Positions 1 through 9,217 of a DNA stretch of 64,000 nt are shown one piece after another. How positions within the stretch are numbered: the stretch's first letter is position 1; each line of letters begins with the position of its first letter. Both the position numbers and the translations under genes were made by a program. The notes beneath the pieces are model-generated. The model made no database searches. It was given only the letters and a program-made list of their open reading frames with translations, and was not told the DNA's origin. Source of the stretch: Rhodothermales bacterium (GTDB lineage Bacteria; Bacteroidota; Rhodothermia; Rhodothermales; JAHQVL01); assembly GCA_041391505.1 (NCBI GenBank), contig JAWKNW010000012.1:62001-126000 (forward strand), read 5' to 3'.

Positions 1-1529
1 AGTGCGGCGCGGCGGACGCGGGCGTCCCCATCGGTCAGCAACCGCCGGGCGATGCCGGGATCCGACAGGCCGGCGCGGCGCATGGCCACGATCGCGCCGA
101 CCCGTAGCCTCGGATCGCTGTCGTTTGTCAGGGCGTGGAGCGCGTCCCGAAACGCCGGCTGCGCGAGCGCCGACTGGGCCGCCTGCTGTTGAAACGGATC
201 GTCCGAGGCGAGGGCGTCCTTGAGGGCCTCGAGGTCGTCCGGGTTGCGGGTGGCCCGCAGGACGTCCAGCCAGCCGTTGTTGGTGTCGTTCTCGGGCTCC
301 TCGCGCGGCGAACGCGGCGCCAGCCGCTCGACGTTCGGTTTTGTGTCGATCCGCCAGAGCCGGCCTCGGCCGTGGTTCGGGTACTGGCGCATCACCCAGT
401 CCGTGACATAGATGCGCCCCTTGCTGTCGGTGGCGAGGGCCACCGGGCGAAAGTCCGGTCCGCCTTGCAGGATCGTCTCGCTCTCGCCCTGCAGCGACAT
501 CCCGCGGGGGGTCATCCGGATGCGCACGATCCGGCTTTCTTCCCAGATGGTCGCCAGCGCGTTGCCGGCATAATCCGCCGGCAGCGCCGCGAGATCGGCG
601 TTAAGCAGACCGGACGGGGCCTCTCCGAGGCTGGCGATAAACGGCAGGGTGCCGGGGAGTTCGCCGTTCCATGCGAGATACGGATGGATGCCGCTGCCGC
701 CATAGAGCGACTGGTAGCCGTAGTCGCCGCCGGCCACGACGTGTACCAGGCGGTTGGGGCCCCGGCTGTCGGGGTCGTTGTCGATCGCGAGGAGCCGGCC
801 GAAGGTGTCGAACGTCAGGTCGAACGGATTCCAGAACCCCGTCGCCACCTCGGAGAGCCCGGCGCCGTCGGGCCGGCTGCGGACGATGTCGCCGCCGTCT
901 CCGTAGCCGCTCAGCGTACGGCCATCCGACCCGCGCAGCGTCCAGGGTTGTCCGCCCACGTTGCCGCGGGAAACGTACATCCACCCGTCGTGCGAAAAGG
1001 CGATGCCCAGCAGCGCGGCGTGGTCGTACACGCTTTCGGGCTCGACGAGGGCGAGCACCGTGTCGCGGGCCTCGCTCTTCCCGTCGCGGTCGCGATCGTA
1101 GAGCCGGATGACGGCCTTGCTGGTGACCACGAACAGGTCGCCGTCGGGGGAGAACCCGAGGTTCATACCGTCCTGGAAGCCGTCGGCGAAGAGGGCCGGC
1201 TCGGCCTCGTCGCCTTCCACAAACCGCTTGATCCGGTCGCTCGTGGGGCCGGCATAGTCGGCCGGCTGCGTGTGGGTATGCGATTCGAGGACGTAGAGGC
1301 GGTCTTCCCCGTCGATCGCCAGCCCGATCGGGGTGACGAGATCCGGGTCGGAGGCGACGAGCGTGAGGACCAGCCGCTCGTCGACCGCGATCGGCGTTTC
1401 GCCGTCGACCGAACGGTCAGGGCCACAGGCCGGCAGCTGGAGCAGGGTGGCGAAGAGCAGGAACCTGCTCACGCGCAGGGCATGAGGGGCGATGTGCGTC
1501 GATGCGGACATGAAGCGGTTTGATGGCAT
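1..1529 (-). CDS. Sorbosone dehydrogenase-like lipoprotein with HEAT-type repeats (3' end outside window)
   Basis: I translated this strand directly; the reading frame is open from an ATG at 1529 to the window edge (about 509 codons, no stop). The N-terminus is a lipoprotein signal ending in LPAC, so export and lipid anchoring are likely; an ATG at 1511 is an alternative start. Residues ~45-400 look like a beta-propeller of the PQQ/sorbosone dehydrogenase fold (segments such as GLAIDGEDRLYVLES, GIAFSHDGWMYVSRG, ATDSKGRIYVTDW). The end visible here has alpha-helical HEAT-like segments (FQQQAAQSALAQPAF, DPRLRVGAIVAMRRAG). In related planctomycete-type proteins a c-type cytochrome domain follows, but that part is out of view. 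Substrate unknown. Confidence 0.75.
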   Translation of the reverse strand, partial: MPSNRFMSASTHIAPHALRVSRFLLFATLLQLPACGPDRSVDGETPIAVDERLVLTLVASDPDLVTPIGLAIDGEDRLYVLESHTHTQPADYAGPTSDRIKRFVEGDEAEPALFADGFQDGMNLGFSPDGDLFVVTSKAVIRLYDRDRDGKSEARDTVLALVEPESVYDHAALLGIAFSHDGWMYVSRGNVGGQPWTLRGSDGRTLSGYGDGGDIVRSRPDGAGLSEVATGFWNPFDLTFDTFGRLLAIDNDPDSRGPNRLVHVVAGGDYGYQSLYGGSGIHPYLAWNGELPGTLPFIASLGEAPSGLLNADLAALPADYAGNALATIWEESRIVRIRMTPRGMSLQGESETILQGGPDFRPVALATDSKGRIYVTDWVMRQYPNHGRGRLWRIDTKPNVERLAPRSPREEPENDTNNGWLDVLRATRNPDDLEALKDALASDDPFQQQAAQSALAQPAFRDALHALTNDSDPRLRVGAIVAMRRAGLSDPGIARRLLTDGDARVRRAA

Positions 1530-1760
1530 GGCGCCGGGGATGCGGGCGCCGCCAAGATCCGAAGAAAGTGACGCCTGAGGCAACTTTTTCGTTGTCTAAC
1601 TATCTACTACAAGGTAAGTCGCGCCTGAAAGAGGCCCGCTTCCGGCACGAATCCGCTTTTCCCCAACCCGCCAGCCAGGCCGCGCGTCGCGCCACGGCGC
1701 GGACTAAAAGCGCTTCCGTTGTGCGTGCATCTCCGCTGCAATCACCCTAGAACGAACACG

Positions 1761-2891
1761 ATGATGACAAAGCATACTCGAGGACTCGGCTGGGCCGGCG
1801 CCATCACGCTGGCGCTGGTCGTCGCATGGGCGATGCCCGAACGGTCCGTGGTATCGACGCTGACGCTCGGCGATCCCGCGATCCAATCGATCGGGGCGCT
1901 GACGTTCGGTCCCGAAAACATCCTGATCGTCGGCGATTCGAAATCCGCCTCCGTGGTCGCGCTCGACGTGATGGATACGGACGCGCCGGGCGATGCCCAG
2001 ATCAACGTCGGCAAGATCGACGCGAAGATCGCCGGCCTGCTGGGCGTTGAGCCGTCCGCCGTGACGGTGCACGACATGGCGGTGCATCCGGCCACGCACA
2101 ACGTCTACCTGTCGGTCAGCCGGGGCCAGGGGCCCGAGGCGCAGCCGGTGCTGCTCAAGGTCGGTAAAGACGGCGCCCTGTCGGAAATCGATCTGAAGGC
2201 CATCCGATTCTCGAAGGCCGCGCTCGCGAATGCGCCGGCGGCTGACGCCACCGACAACCGGGGCCGCAGCCTGCGCACGAATGCGATCACCGACCTGGCG
2301 TACCGCGACGGCAAGGTCTATGTCGCGGGTCTCTCGAACGAGGAGTTCGCATCCAGCCTGCGCCAGCTCGACTTCCCGTTCAAGGCGTCGATGACGTCCA
2401 GCAGCCTCGAGATCTTCCATGTCGCTCACGGGCAGTATGAAACGCACGCCCCTGTCCGCACCTTCATGCCGTACGATCTCGGCGGCCAGGCCCATATCCT
2501 CGCGGCCTACACCTGCACGCCGCTCGTGGCGTTCCAGGTGAGCGGCCTTCAGGACGGCGCGCATGTGAAGGGGACGACGGTGGCGGAACTCGGCTATGGC
2601 AATACGCCGCTCGACATCGTATCGTACACCCGCGACGGCCAGGATTACCTCCTGCTTGCGAATACCAACCGCACCGTCATGAAGATCAAAGCCAGCGACC
2701 TGGTGGGCGCGGCGAGCCTCACGGAGCCGCTCCAGGGCGATGCGATCACCGCCGGCGTGGCGTACACCGCGCTGCCCCGGGTGGGCGTGCTGCAGCTGGA
2801 CACGATGGGCGACGAGGCCGTCGTGATGCTCCAGCGCGAGGTAGCCGACGGCTCGCTATCGCTCCGCTCGTACGGCACCGACTGGTTCTGA
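1761..2891 (+). CDS. Secreted protein of unknown function, propeller-like
   Basis: 376 aa. I start at the ATG at 1761 (MMTKHTRG) because it opens a clean signal peptide (GAITLALVVAWAM); the 14 upstream in-frame codons look non-coding. The mature part has repeated strand-rich segments typical of propeller proteins (IGALTFGPENILIVGD, VHDMAVHPATHNVYLSV, AITDLAYRDGKVYVAG). A CxP segment (TCTPLVAF) lies about two thirds along. No catalytic motif recognised. The downstream Ig-like lipoprotein starts 24 bp after the stop, so the two are probably co-transcribed and may act together in the envelope. Confidence 0.7.
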   Translation: MMTKHTRGLGWAGAITLALVVAWAMPERSVVSTLTLGDPAIQSIGALTFGPENILIVGDSKSASVVALDVMDTDAPGDAQINVGKIDAKIAGLLGVEPSAVTVHDMAVHPATHNVYLSVSRGQGPEAQPVLLKVGKDGALSEIDLKAIRFSKAALANAPAADATDNRGRSLRTNAITDLAYRDGKVYVAGLSNEEFASSLRQLDFPFKASMTSSSLEIFHVAHGQYETHAPVRTFMPYDLGGQAHILAAYTCTPLVAFQVSGLQDGAHVKGTTVAELGYGNTPLDIVSYTRDGQDYLLLANTNRTVMKIKASDLVGAASLTEPLQGDAITAGVAYTALPRVGVLQLDTMGDEAVVMLQREVADGSLSLRSYGTDWF

Positions 2892-2915
2892 GCCCGATCC
2901 GTTTTCCTGGTTCTG

Positions 2916-4142
2916 ATGACGCGTTCCATCGCTCTGATGCTGGTCGTACTGTGCGGGTTGTCGTCCGCGTGTAGACCGGGTTCTTCGACAGACAAAACGG
3001 CCGGCGATCCTGCGTTGTTGGGGTCGCCGGCGTTGCTTTCGGCGACGATGCACCTCGTCGAGGACGGCGGCCAGATCGTAGTCGAGTTGCAGGACATCCC
3101 CCTGCGCACACTCGAACTCCTGCGCGCGAATCCCTTGCCGCAGGAGGCATGGGAGGCGCTGTTTTCGATCTACGCCCACGACGCCCTCACCGCCGACGCG
3201 GACGTGCACCCCGTGCGCGGACGGTACCGGATCACGGGCTACGCCGTCCGGTTCGAACCCCGCTACCCGTTTGCGCCGGGTACCTCCTACCTGGCGCGCC
3301 TCGAGCGCGGCAGCGACCGGGAAGAGATGGTCTTCGTCATGCCCAGGGCCGAGCCGGGCGAGCCGGCGCGGGTCATCTCCGTCTTTCCCGGCGCGGATAC
3401 GCTGCCGGCGAACCTGCTCAAGTTCTACATCCAGTTCTCCCGCCCCATGCAGGCCGGCCAGGCCTACGAACGGCTTTCGCTGGTCGATCTCGCCACGGGC
3501 GAGCCGGTCTACGGGCCATTCGTCGTCCTCGATCCCGAGTTGTGGGATCCGGATCAGCGCCGCCTCACCGTCCTCTTCGACCCCGGCCGCATCAAGCGGG
3601 ACGTAGGCATCAACCTGGAACTCGGGCCGCCGCTGGAGGCCGGGAAATCCTACCGGCTGGTGGTCGACCCGGCCTGGCCCGATGCCGTGGGGCGCCCGAT
3701 GGGCGAGGGGTACACGCGCACCTTCCATGTCGTCGCCGCCGATCGCGTGCAACCCGACGTCGCCACCTGGCAGTTCGATCCGCCGGCCGCCGGCACGCGC
3801 GATCCACTCGCGATCCGTTTCCCCGAACCCCTCGATTACGCCTTGCTGCAACGCCTCCTCCGGGTGCGCGACGCGACGGAGCGGGCGGTGCGGGGCGACA
3901 TCGCGCTGACGGACCGTGAGAGGGGCTGGGCGTTCACCCCGGAGACGCCCTGGCGCGCCGGCCGGTATACGCTCGAGGTGGAGACGATTCTGGAGGATCT
4001 CGCCGGCAATACCCTGCGCAGCGTGTTCGATGTCGACCTCCGCGACGCGCCTCCGTCCGAGGAGCGCGAGGCGGAAACGGTCCGCCGCCTCACCTTCGAG
4101 ATCGCGCCGGTCCCTGACCCGGCATCACCAGCTTCCGAATAG
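2916..4142 (+). CDS. Ig-like domain lipoprotein
   Basis: 408 aa with a short lipoprotein signal (IALMLVVLCGLSSAC, cysteine at residue 19). Two segments resemble the SbsA/Ig-like fold: one around residues 145-250 (VISVFPGADTLPANLLKFYIQFSRPM and following) and one around 280-390 (PLAIRFPEPLDYALLQ then GRYTLEVETILEDLAGN). Such domains usually act as structural or adhesion modules; no enzyme motif is visible. It follows the secreted propeller-like gene by 24 bp and converges on the Tat-exported gene, whose stop lies 13 bp away. Confidence 0.65.
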   Translation: MTRSIALMLVVLCGLSSACRPGSSTDKTAGDPALLGSPALLSATMHLVEDGGQIVVELQDIPLRTLELLRANPLPQEAWEALFSIYAHDALTADADVHPVRGRYRITGYAVRFEPRYPFAPGTSYLARLERGSDREEMVFVMPRAEPGEPARVISVFPGADTLPANLLKFYIQFSRPMQAGQAYERLSLVDLATGEPVYGPFVVLDPELWDPDQRRLTVLFDPGRIKRDVGINLELGPPLEAGKSYRLVVDPAWPDAVGRPMGEGYTRTFHVVAADRVQPDVATWQFDPPAAGTRDPLAIRFPEPLDYALLQRLLRVRDATERAVRGDIALTDRERGWAFTPETPWRAGRYTLEVETILEDLAGNTLRSVFDVDLRDAPPSEEREAETVRRLTFEIAPVPDPASPASE

Positions 4143-4154
4143 GCGCGCAGGGCG

Positions 4155-6347
4155 TCACAGCCGAAGCGGTTCGAACGGAGTAAGCTGGATCTGCCTGTCC
4201 CCGACCTGCGCCGACACGGCGCGGTCCGCCTCGACCGCCGTCATGACCCCACCGGTGTGCTGTACAACGAAACCGCACCGTTCGGCGAAGACGATGTCGG
4301 GCGCTCCGTCTCCCGTCAGGTCGAGGCGGTCGCCGAAGCCGCCGGCGGCGTACCGGCCCACGTACACTTCGCCTTCGACGCGGCCGAGCGGCGACATGAA
4401 GCCGGTGTCGGTGAGGCGAAACCCCGCCTGCACGGCGTCCGCCGGCGGGTCGTCCGGACTCCTTGGATAGACGAACACCGTCACCGGCCCCTCGGCCGCG
4501 GTGGCGCGCACCGGGCGCAGCCATCCGTACGTCCCCTGCACCGATTCCTCCGCCTCCAGCTGTACGTCGCCGGGGTTGACGAGCAGGAAGTGCTGCTCAT
4601 CGCCGTTCTCGATGCCCGCCGGCCACGCCACGCTCGCGCGGCGGTCTGCCAGGGTCACCGCCAGCTCCCGCCCGTCGTCCTCCAGCAGCGGCAGCGTGAG
4701 GCCATAGGTCGCGTCGTTGGGCGATCGGACGGTCGCCAGCACGCCGTCGGGCGTGACGATGAGGTCGATGAAAAAGCTCGGGCCGCCGACGCCGGTCACC
4801 GGTGCGAAGAGCAGGCTGCAGCGGACGAGCAGCGGGTGCACGCTTTCGGTATACAGGGTGCCCTCGACATGTTCGGCCGCCGCGGCGAGCCGGATCCAGC
4901 GGTCGCCCATCTTCCAGGTGGGGCCGAAGGTCACGGCTTCGTCGAGCAAGGCGTCGCGGGCGCCGTCGCCGGGGCCGAGCCGGCCGTCCCAGCCGGCGCG
5001 CCCGAAGCGGACGATGCCCAGCGGCGTCCAGAACGTGTCGTATTTGGCGACCGTGTCGCCGCGCAGGTTGGCGAAGACCTGCATCCCGCCGGCGTTGATC
5101 GAGGCGCTGCCAAACCGCTCGTCGGTGGCGAAGGCGTACCCGCCGACCTCGGCCGGGCAGGGCTGCTCGTCGACCGCCTTCATCGCGTGCGCCGCCTCCG
5201 CCAGATGGTACATCACCGCCCCGCTGTAATTGCTGTACTGGCTCGCCGGCTGGTACCCGACGCGGTCTCGCGGGTCGAAATGATTCTTGGTGATCGCGTA
5301 GGATCCGGCGAGATCCCCGTCGGTCTGCCGCCAGCGGGCGATGCTGCGGAAGGCCAGCGCGGCGGCGCGCTGATAGGCGCCGGCGGTCCGAGCATCCCGC
5401 GTGTCGGCCGCCATCGCGGTGAAGATCAGCTGGTAGAGGACGTCGTTGAACACATGGTCGTCCGTGCGGCCGTTCGGGGGGCACTGCCCGTCGGGCGCCT
5501 GCAGGCGGAGCGTTACGGCGGTCCCCCGGCGCACCGCGGCGTCCATCTCTCCGGCGGAAGGGCCGTCGTAGCCCGCCAGCACCAGCGCCAGCAGGTTGCC
5601 GCGCCCGACGGCCTCGACAGCGTGCGACTGCGGGTGGCCGTTCCAGTCCTGATACTGATTCAAGGCGTCCGGCACGATGCGCTCCCGCTGGGTCCGGCGC
5701 GTCCAGGCATCCTCGATGAAGGCGACGGCGGCGTCGCGGTCGACGAGGCCGGCGCGGTAACGCACCCATTCGCCCTTCATGGCGTAGGTCCGCCAGTTGT
5801 TCGTCTTGGCCTGGATGCTTTCGATGATGGATGCGATGGGGGCGCCGAGGCGTTCGCGCCAGAGGCCGAGCGTCTCCGCCGGCACGTGGCGTTCGTAAAG
5901 CGCCAGGGCCTGGGTCAGCGGGGCGATGAAAAACTCGCCGTGCTGGTCGGGGATGGCCGCGTTTCCGCCGGCCACCGCCCGCGTCGCGTGGTCCATCGCC
6001 CGGATGCCGTTGTCGAGCAGGTCGTCGGCGCGGCCGGCATCGATCAGGGCGCCGAGGGCGAACGCCAGGTACGGCGTGGCATACTGGTGCTCGCGATGGA
6101 TGAACGGATCGATGAAGGCGCCCTGCTCATCCTGGTGCCGGACGGCGAACCGGCAGAGGGCTTCGACGGCCGCGAGCACGTCTTCCGGGCGCACGCCAAG
6201 GGGCGTCCAGGGCCGGGCCGTCAGGTGGAAGCCGGCGTCGAGGAGGTCGCGCGCCGGAAAAGCGAAGGCGGGAAACGGCAGCCACAGCGCGCCGGCGGCG
6301 GCGAGGCTCTGCGCGATGAATTGCCGGCGGGATGGGGTGTAGGGCAT
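4155..6347 (-). CDS. Tat-exported alpha/alpha-toroid protein, possibly polysaccharide-active
   Basis: 730 aa. The N-terminus carries a twin-arginine signal (SRRQFIAQSLAAAGALWLPF with AFA cleavage region). Residues ~50-400 are helix-rich with aromatic and histidine clusters (HREHQYATPYLAFALG, NWRTYAMKGEWVRYRAG, QPASQYSNYSGAVMYHLAEA), the pattern of (alpha/alpha) toroids in polysaccharide lyases and heparinase-like enzymes. Residues ~430-730 are strand-rich and could form a beta-sandwich. I cannot assign a CAZy family or catalytic residues. The C-terminal segment GDGAPDIVFAERCGFVVQH resembles an FG-GAP blade. Export and the toroid are reasonably supported; the substrate is not. Confidence 0.6.
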   Translation of the reverse strand: MPYTPSRRQFIAQSLAAAGALWLPFPAFAFPARDLLDAGFHLTARPWTPLGVRPEDVLAAVEALCRFAVRHQDEQGAFIDPFIHREHQYATPYLAFALGALIDAGRADDLLDNGIRAMDHATRAVAGGNAAIPDQHGEFFIAPLTQALALYERHVPAETLGLWRERLGAPIASIIESIQAKTNNWRTYAMKGEWVRYRAGLVDRDAAVAFIEDAWTRRTQRERIVPDALNQYQDWNGHPQSHAVEAVGRGNLLALVLAGYDGPSAGEMDAAVRRGTAVTLRLQAPDGQCPPNGRTDDHVFNDVLYQLIFTAMAADTRDARTAGAYQRAAALAFRSIARWRQTDGDLAGSYAITKNHFDPRDRVGYQPASQYSNYSGAVMYHLAEAAHAMKAVDEQPCPAEVGGYAFATDERFGSASINAGGMQVFANLRGDTVAKYDTFWTPLGIVRFGRAGWDGRLGPGDGARDALLDEAVTFGPTWKMGDRWIRLAAAAEHVEGTLYTESVHPLLVRCSLLFAPVTGVGGPSFFIDLIVTPDGVLATVRSPNDATYGLTLPLLEDDGRELAVTLADRRASVAWPAGIENGDEQHFLLVNPGDVQLEAEESVQGTYGWLRPVRATAAEGPVTVFVYPRSPDDPPADAVQAGFRLTDTGFMSPLGRVEGEVYVGRYAAGGFGDRLDLTGDGAPDIVFAERCGFVVQHTGGVMTAVEADRAVSAQVGDRQIQLTPFEPLRL

Positions 6348-6425
6348 GGCGTTGAAAGGCTGGTGTTCTTTCGTTCAACGGGCGAGCCGCCCGACGTTCC
6401 AGCATCCCGCATCATCCAGCATCTC

Positions 6426-6516
6426 ACATCCTGCATCCTGCATCCCGCATCCTGCAACCCACATCCCGCAACCCACATCCCGCAACCCACATCCCGCATC
6501 CTGCATCCCGCATCCC
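6426..6516. repeat. Heptamer tandem repeat (GCATCCT/GCATCCC/GCAACCC)
   Basis: Thirteen 7-bp units run in perfect phase, with units GCATCCY, ACATCCY and GCAACCC; the pair GCAACCC-ACATCCC is repeated three times. Less regular units extend left to about 6402. The array ends eight bases before the stop codon of the endonuclease-like gene. A similar array lies at 53076-53157. Confidence 0.9.
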
Positions 6517-6524
6517 GCCCCCAA

Positions 6525-7574
6525 CTAGATAAACGCCTCCCGGATGAGCCGCTTGGCCTCCACGACATCCTCCTCGGAGGCGTCCGGGGCGTCCCCGGCA
6601 GGATCGTGCGTCAGGTTCAGGACCGTGAAGATCGGAAAGTGGTCGGAGCCGACATGCCCGAGCCGCTCCAGGTGTTCGAGCTGGAAGTGCGGCGAATGGA
6701 AGACGTGGTCGAGGGGATAGCGGAAGAACGGGTAGTCTGCGTGGAAGGTGCTGAACAGACCGCGGCCGCGCCGGGGGTCGAGGAGGCCGCCGATGCGCTG
6801 GAAGAGGCGCGTCGTGTGCGACCATGCGACGTCGTTGAAGTCGCCGAGGACGATCACGGGTAGCTCCTGATGCTCCGCATAGCGGGCGACGATCAGCAGC
6901 TCGGCGTCGCGGTAGGTGGAGTCCTGCAGGATGTCCGGCCGGGGCGGGCGCGGGTGCATGCCGACGAGCCGGATGCGCGCGCCGGCCGGCAGCACCACCG
7001 TCGCGAAGATGGAGGGCACGTCGTCCTCGACGAGGAAACGAACCTCCTCGTCCTCGATGGGCAGGCGCGAGAAGCAGAGCATCCCGTAGGTGTTGTCCAG
7101 CGGATGCAGGATCCGGTGCGGATAGGTGGCGTCCAGCTCGCCGAGCGCCTCGCGCCACCAGGTGTCGGTCTCGACGACCAGGACGAGGTCCGGCTGCTTC
7201 GCGTGGATCAGCGCCAGCAGCTTTTCGGCCTCGCGGTTCGATTGGAGCACGTTCGAACAGAGCAGACGGATGCGCGTGCCGGGGTCCGGGTTGGTGCAGG
7301 TGAGCGTCTGGTACGGCGCGATCCGGGTATAGGGGAGGATGCGGTAGATCAGAAACGCGACGCTGACGCCGAGGGCGGCGAGCACGATCTGGTCGCCGGT
7401 TTCCAGCGGGTCGATCAGGAGATAGTAGCCCAGCGCGACGGCCAGACCCAGGACGGCGAGCTGCCCGCGCGGGAAGTCGAAGATGCGCACCCACCACGCG
7501 CCCGTGCGCACGAGCGGCAAGACGGAGCCGAGGATGACGAAGCCGGCGAGGATATCGAGGAAGAGCGGGATCAC
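6525..7574 (-). CDS. Membrane-anchored endonuclease/exonuclease/phosphatase family protein
   Basis: About 349 aa from a GTG at 7574. The frame stays open to another GTG at 7649, but the extra 25 residues are arginine-rich and unlike a membrane N-terminus. The start gives three hydrophobic segments (IPLFLDILAGFVILGSVLPL, QLAVLGLAVALGYYLLI, IVLAALGVSVAFLIYRIL). The rest is the EEP fold: LLCSNVLQSNREAEKLL, PDLVLVVETDTWW, VGMHPRPP, VIVLGDFNDVAWS and the closing GSDHFPIF, giving the expected Asn, Glu, Asp/Asn and Asp/His residues. The family includes nucleases and phosphodiesterases. The domain is probably periplasmic, so the substrate may be extracellular DNA or a lipid head group. Confidence 0.85.
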   Translation of the reverse strand: MIPLFLDILAGFVILGSVLPLVRTGAWWVRIFDFPRGQLAVLGLAVALGYYLLIDPLETGDQIVLAALGVSVAFLIYRILPYTRIAPYQTLTCTNPDPGTRIRLLCSNVLQSNREAEKLLALIHAKQPDLVLVVETDTWWREALGELDATYPHRILHPLDNTYGMLCFSRLPIEDEEVRFLVEDDVPSIFATVVLPAGARIRLVGMHPRPPRPDILQDSTYRDAELLIVARYAEHQELPVIVLGDFNDVAWSHTTRLFQRIGGLLDPRRGRGLFSTFHADYPFFRYPLDHVFHSPHFQLEHLERLGHVGSDHFPIFTVLNLTHDPAGDAPDASEEDVVEAKRLIREAFI

Positions 7575-7691
7575 GGGGGTGTCGCGATGTGGTTCGCGCC
7601 TAACATACGAAATCAGAGGCCGGCGTGCCGGATAACGCCAGTACGGCACAGGGCCAGCGCATTCTTTTCAAACGTGAGCATATCCTGGTAT

Positions 7692-7739
7692 GGGAGTGCG
7701 GGAGTATGGGGGTCAGGGAGTGCGGGAGTACGGGAGTGT
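7692..7739. repeat. Octamer tandem repeat (GGGAGTRC)
   Basis: Six contiguous 8-bp units, consensus GGGAGTGC/GGGAGTAC with one divergent unit (GGGGGTCA). It lies in the 250-bp gap between the serine hydrolase stop and the start of the endonuclease-like gene. Confidence 0.8.
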
Positions 7740-7824
7740 GTGGGGTTTTGCGGTAAAAAATGCCCCATGCACCCAGACTCCCAGACGCTTCTCACTGCCG
7801 CGACGAGCATGCGATGGCCCTGCC

Positions 7825-9048
7825 TCACGGAAGGGTGGACGCCAGCTGTTGAAACGTATCGATGGCGCCGTACACGCCGAAACCGATGCCCTCCGCCAGC
7901 TGATCCAGTCGCACCATGTTGTGGGTCAGAAAAATCATGACGGTACGGTCGGTGGGATCCGCTCGCCACCATCCGCCATACGCGCCCGGCCATCCGACCG
8001 CTCCACGTCCGCCGCCGCACGGGGTGGAGGGCGCCTGGTCCGGTTCGACCACGACCGCCACGCCGAGCCCGAACCCGTGACCGGTTGCAAATATCGGCAT
8101 TCCCAGCATGTCCGAACCGGCGCGTTGCGGCGCTGTCAGCCAGTTTGTGGTCATCTGCCGCAGGGTCTCCGGTTTGAGCAGCTGCACGCCGTTGGCCATG
8201 CCTCCGTTGACAAACAGGGTTGCAAAGGCGAGGTAGTCGTCCAGCGTGGACCACAGGCCCTGGCCGCCGGAAACGTAGGTCATGTCGCCGGGGCGTTCGT
8301 CGACGGCGGCGCCGGCCGGCGGTGCGGGCAGCACCGTCAACGATCCCGCCTCGTCGAAGCCGTGCGATGCGGCCCGTCGGCTGCGCTTCGACGGGGGTAC
8401 GGTAAACCCCGTATCCGCCATGCCCAGGGGATCGAAGAGGCGCGCGCGGAGCACGTCCTCGAGGGGAGCCTCTTCGATGCGGGCGATGAGAAAGCCGAGC
8501 AGGTCCGTCGATCGGCCATAGTGGAACGCGGCTCCCGGCTGGTCGATAAGCGGGAGGCGGGCGAGCGCCTCGATCCACGCATCCGGCGAACAAGGACTGT
8601 CGATATCGCCGCCCAGGGCTTCTGCATAGGCGTGGGCGATCGGGCCGGTGTGAAAATCGGCGTACGTGAACCCCGCACGGTGCGTGAGGAGGTCGCCGAC
8701 GGTGATCGGGCGTTCCGCCGGCGTCGTGTCGTCCAGGAGGCCGTCGGGCGATCGAAGGACGCGCATGTCCGCAAACTCCGGCGCCCAGCGCACGATCGGA
8801 TCGTCCAGCGCCATGCGCCCCTCCTCGACCAGCATCAGGGCGGCTACCGAGGTAATCGGTTTGGTCATGGACGCGATCCGGAAAAGCGTGTCGCGCTCCA
8901 CGAGCTGCGCGGTCGCCATGTCGCGCCAGCCGACGGCGGCGTGCTGGATGACCTCCCCGTCGCGCCAGACGAGCGTGGCAGCGCCGGCCAGCTCGTCGGC
9001 GTCGACCAACGCTTCGAGCGCCGGGGCGATCTTGTCCAAGTGATCCAT
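7825..9048 (-). CDS. Serine hydrolase, class C beta-lactamase / esterase family
   Basis: 407 aa from the ATG at 9048; the open frame upstream to 9225 is low-complexity and was left out. The nucleophile motif SMTK (Ser60, Lys63) lies in FRIASMTKPITSVAALMLVE, standard for the beta-lactamase/penicillin-binding protein/esterase VIII family. LTHRAGFTYADF is also typical. A tyrosine in FHYGRSTDLLGFL sits where the YxN/YxS motif is expected, and AYGGWW is near the third motif. No signal peptide is evident, so it may be cytoplasmic. Esterase or peptidase activity is more likely than antibiotic resistance, which cannot be inferred here. Confidence 0.88.
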   Translation of the reverse strand: MDHLDKIAPALEALVDADELAGAATLVWRDGEVIQHAAVGWRDMATAQLVERDTLFRIASMTKPITSVAALMLVEEGRMALDDPIVRWAPEFADMRVLRSPDGLLDDTTPAERPITVGDLLTHRAGFTYADFHTGPIAHAYAEALGGDIDSPCSPDAWIEALARLPLIDQPGAAFHYGRSTDLLGFLIARIEEAPLEDVLRARLFDPLGMADTGFTVPPSKRSRRAASHGFDEAGSLTVLPAPPAGAAVDERPGDMTYVSGGQGLWSTLDDYLAFATLFVNGGMANGVQLLKPETLRQMTTNWLTAPQRAGSDMLGMPIFATGHGFGLGVAVVVEPDQAPSTPCGGGRGAVGWPGAYGGWWRADPTDRTVMIFLTHNMVRLDQLAEGIGFGVYGAIDTFQQLASTLP

Positions 9049-9217
9049 GTATGTTTTCCGGTTCGTCACGTGCAGGTAGGAGCTCCTCGTCGGCGCTCCC
9101 TCATGCGCAGCACCGGACGCCGCTCGGCGATGTGCGGGGCACGCCGGTGGAATCGACCACGCCGGCCGGCCGCAGTTCCCGCGGCCGAGGAGCGGCGTTT
9201 TCGGCGCGCGGAAGCGC

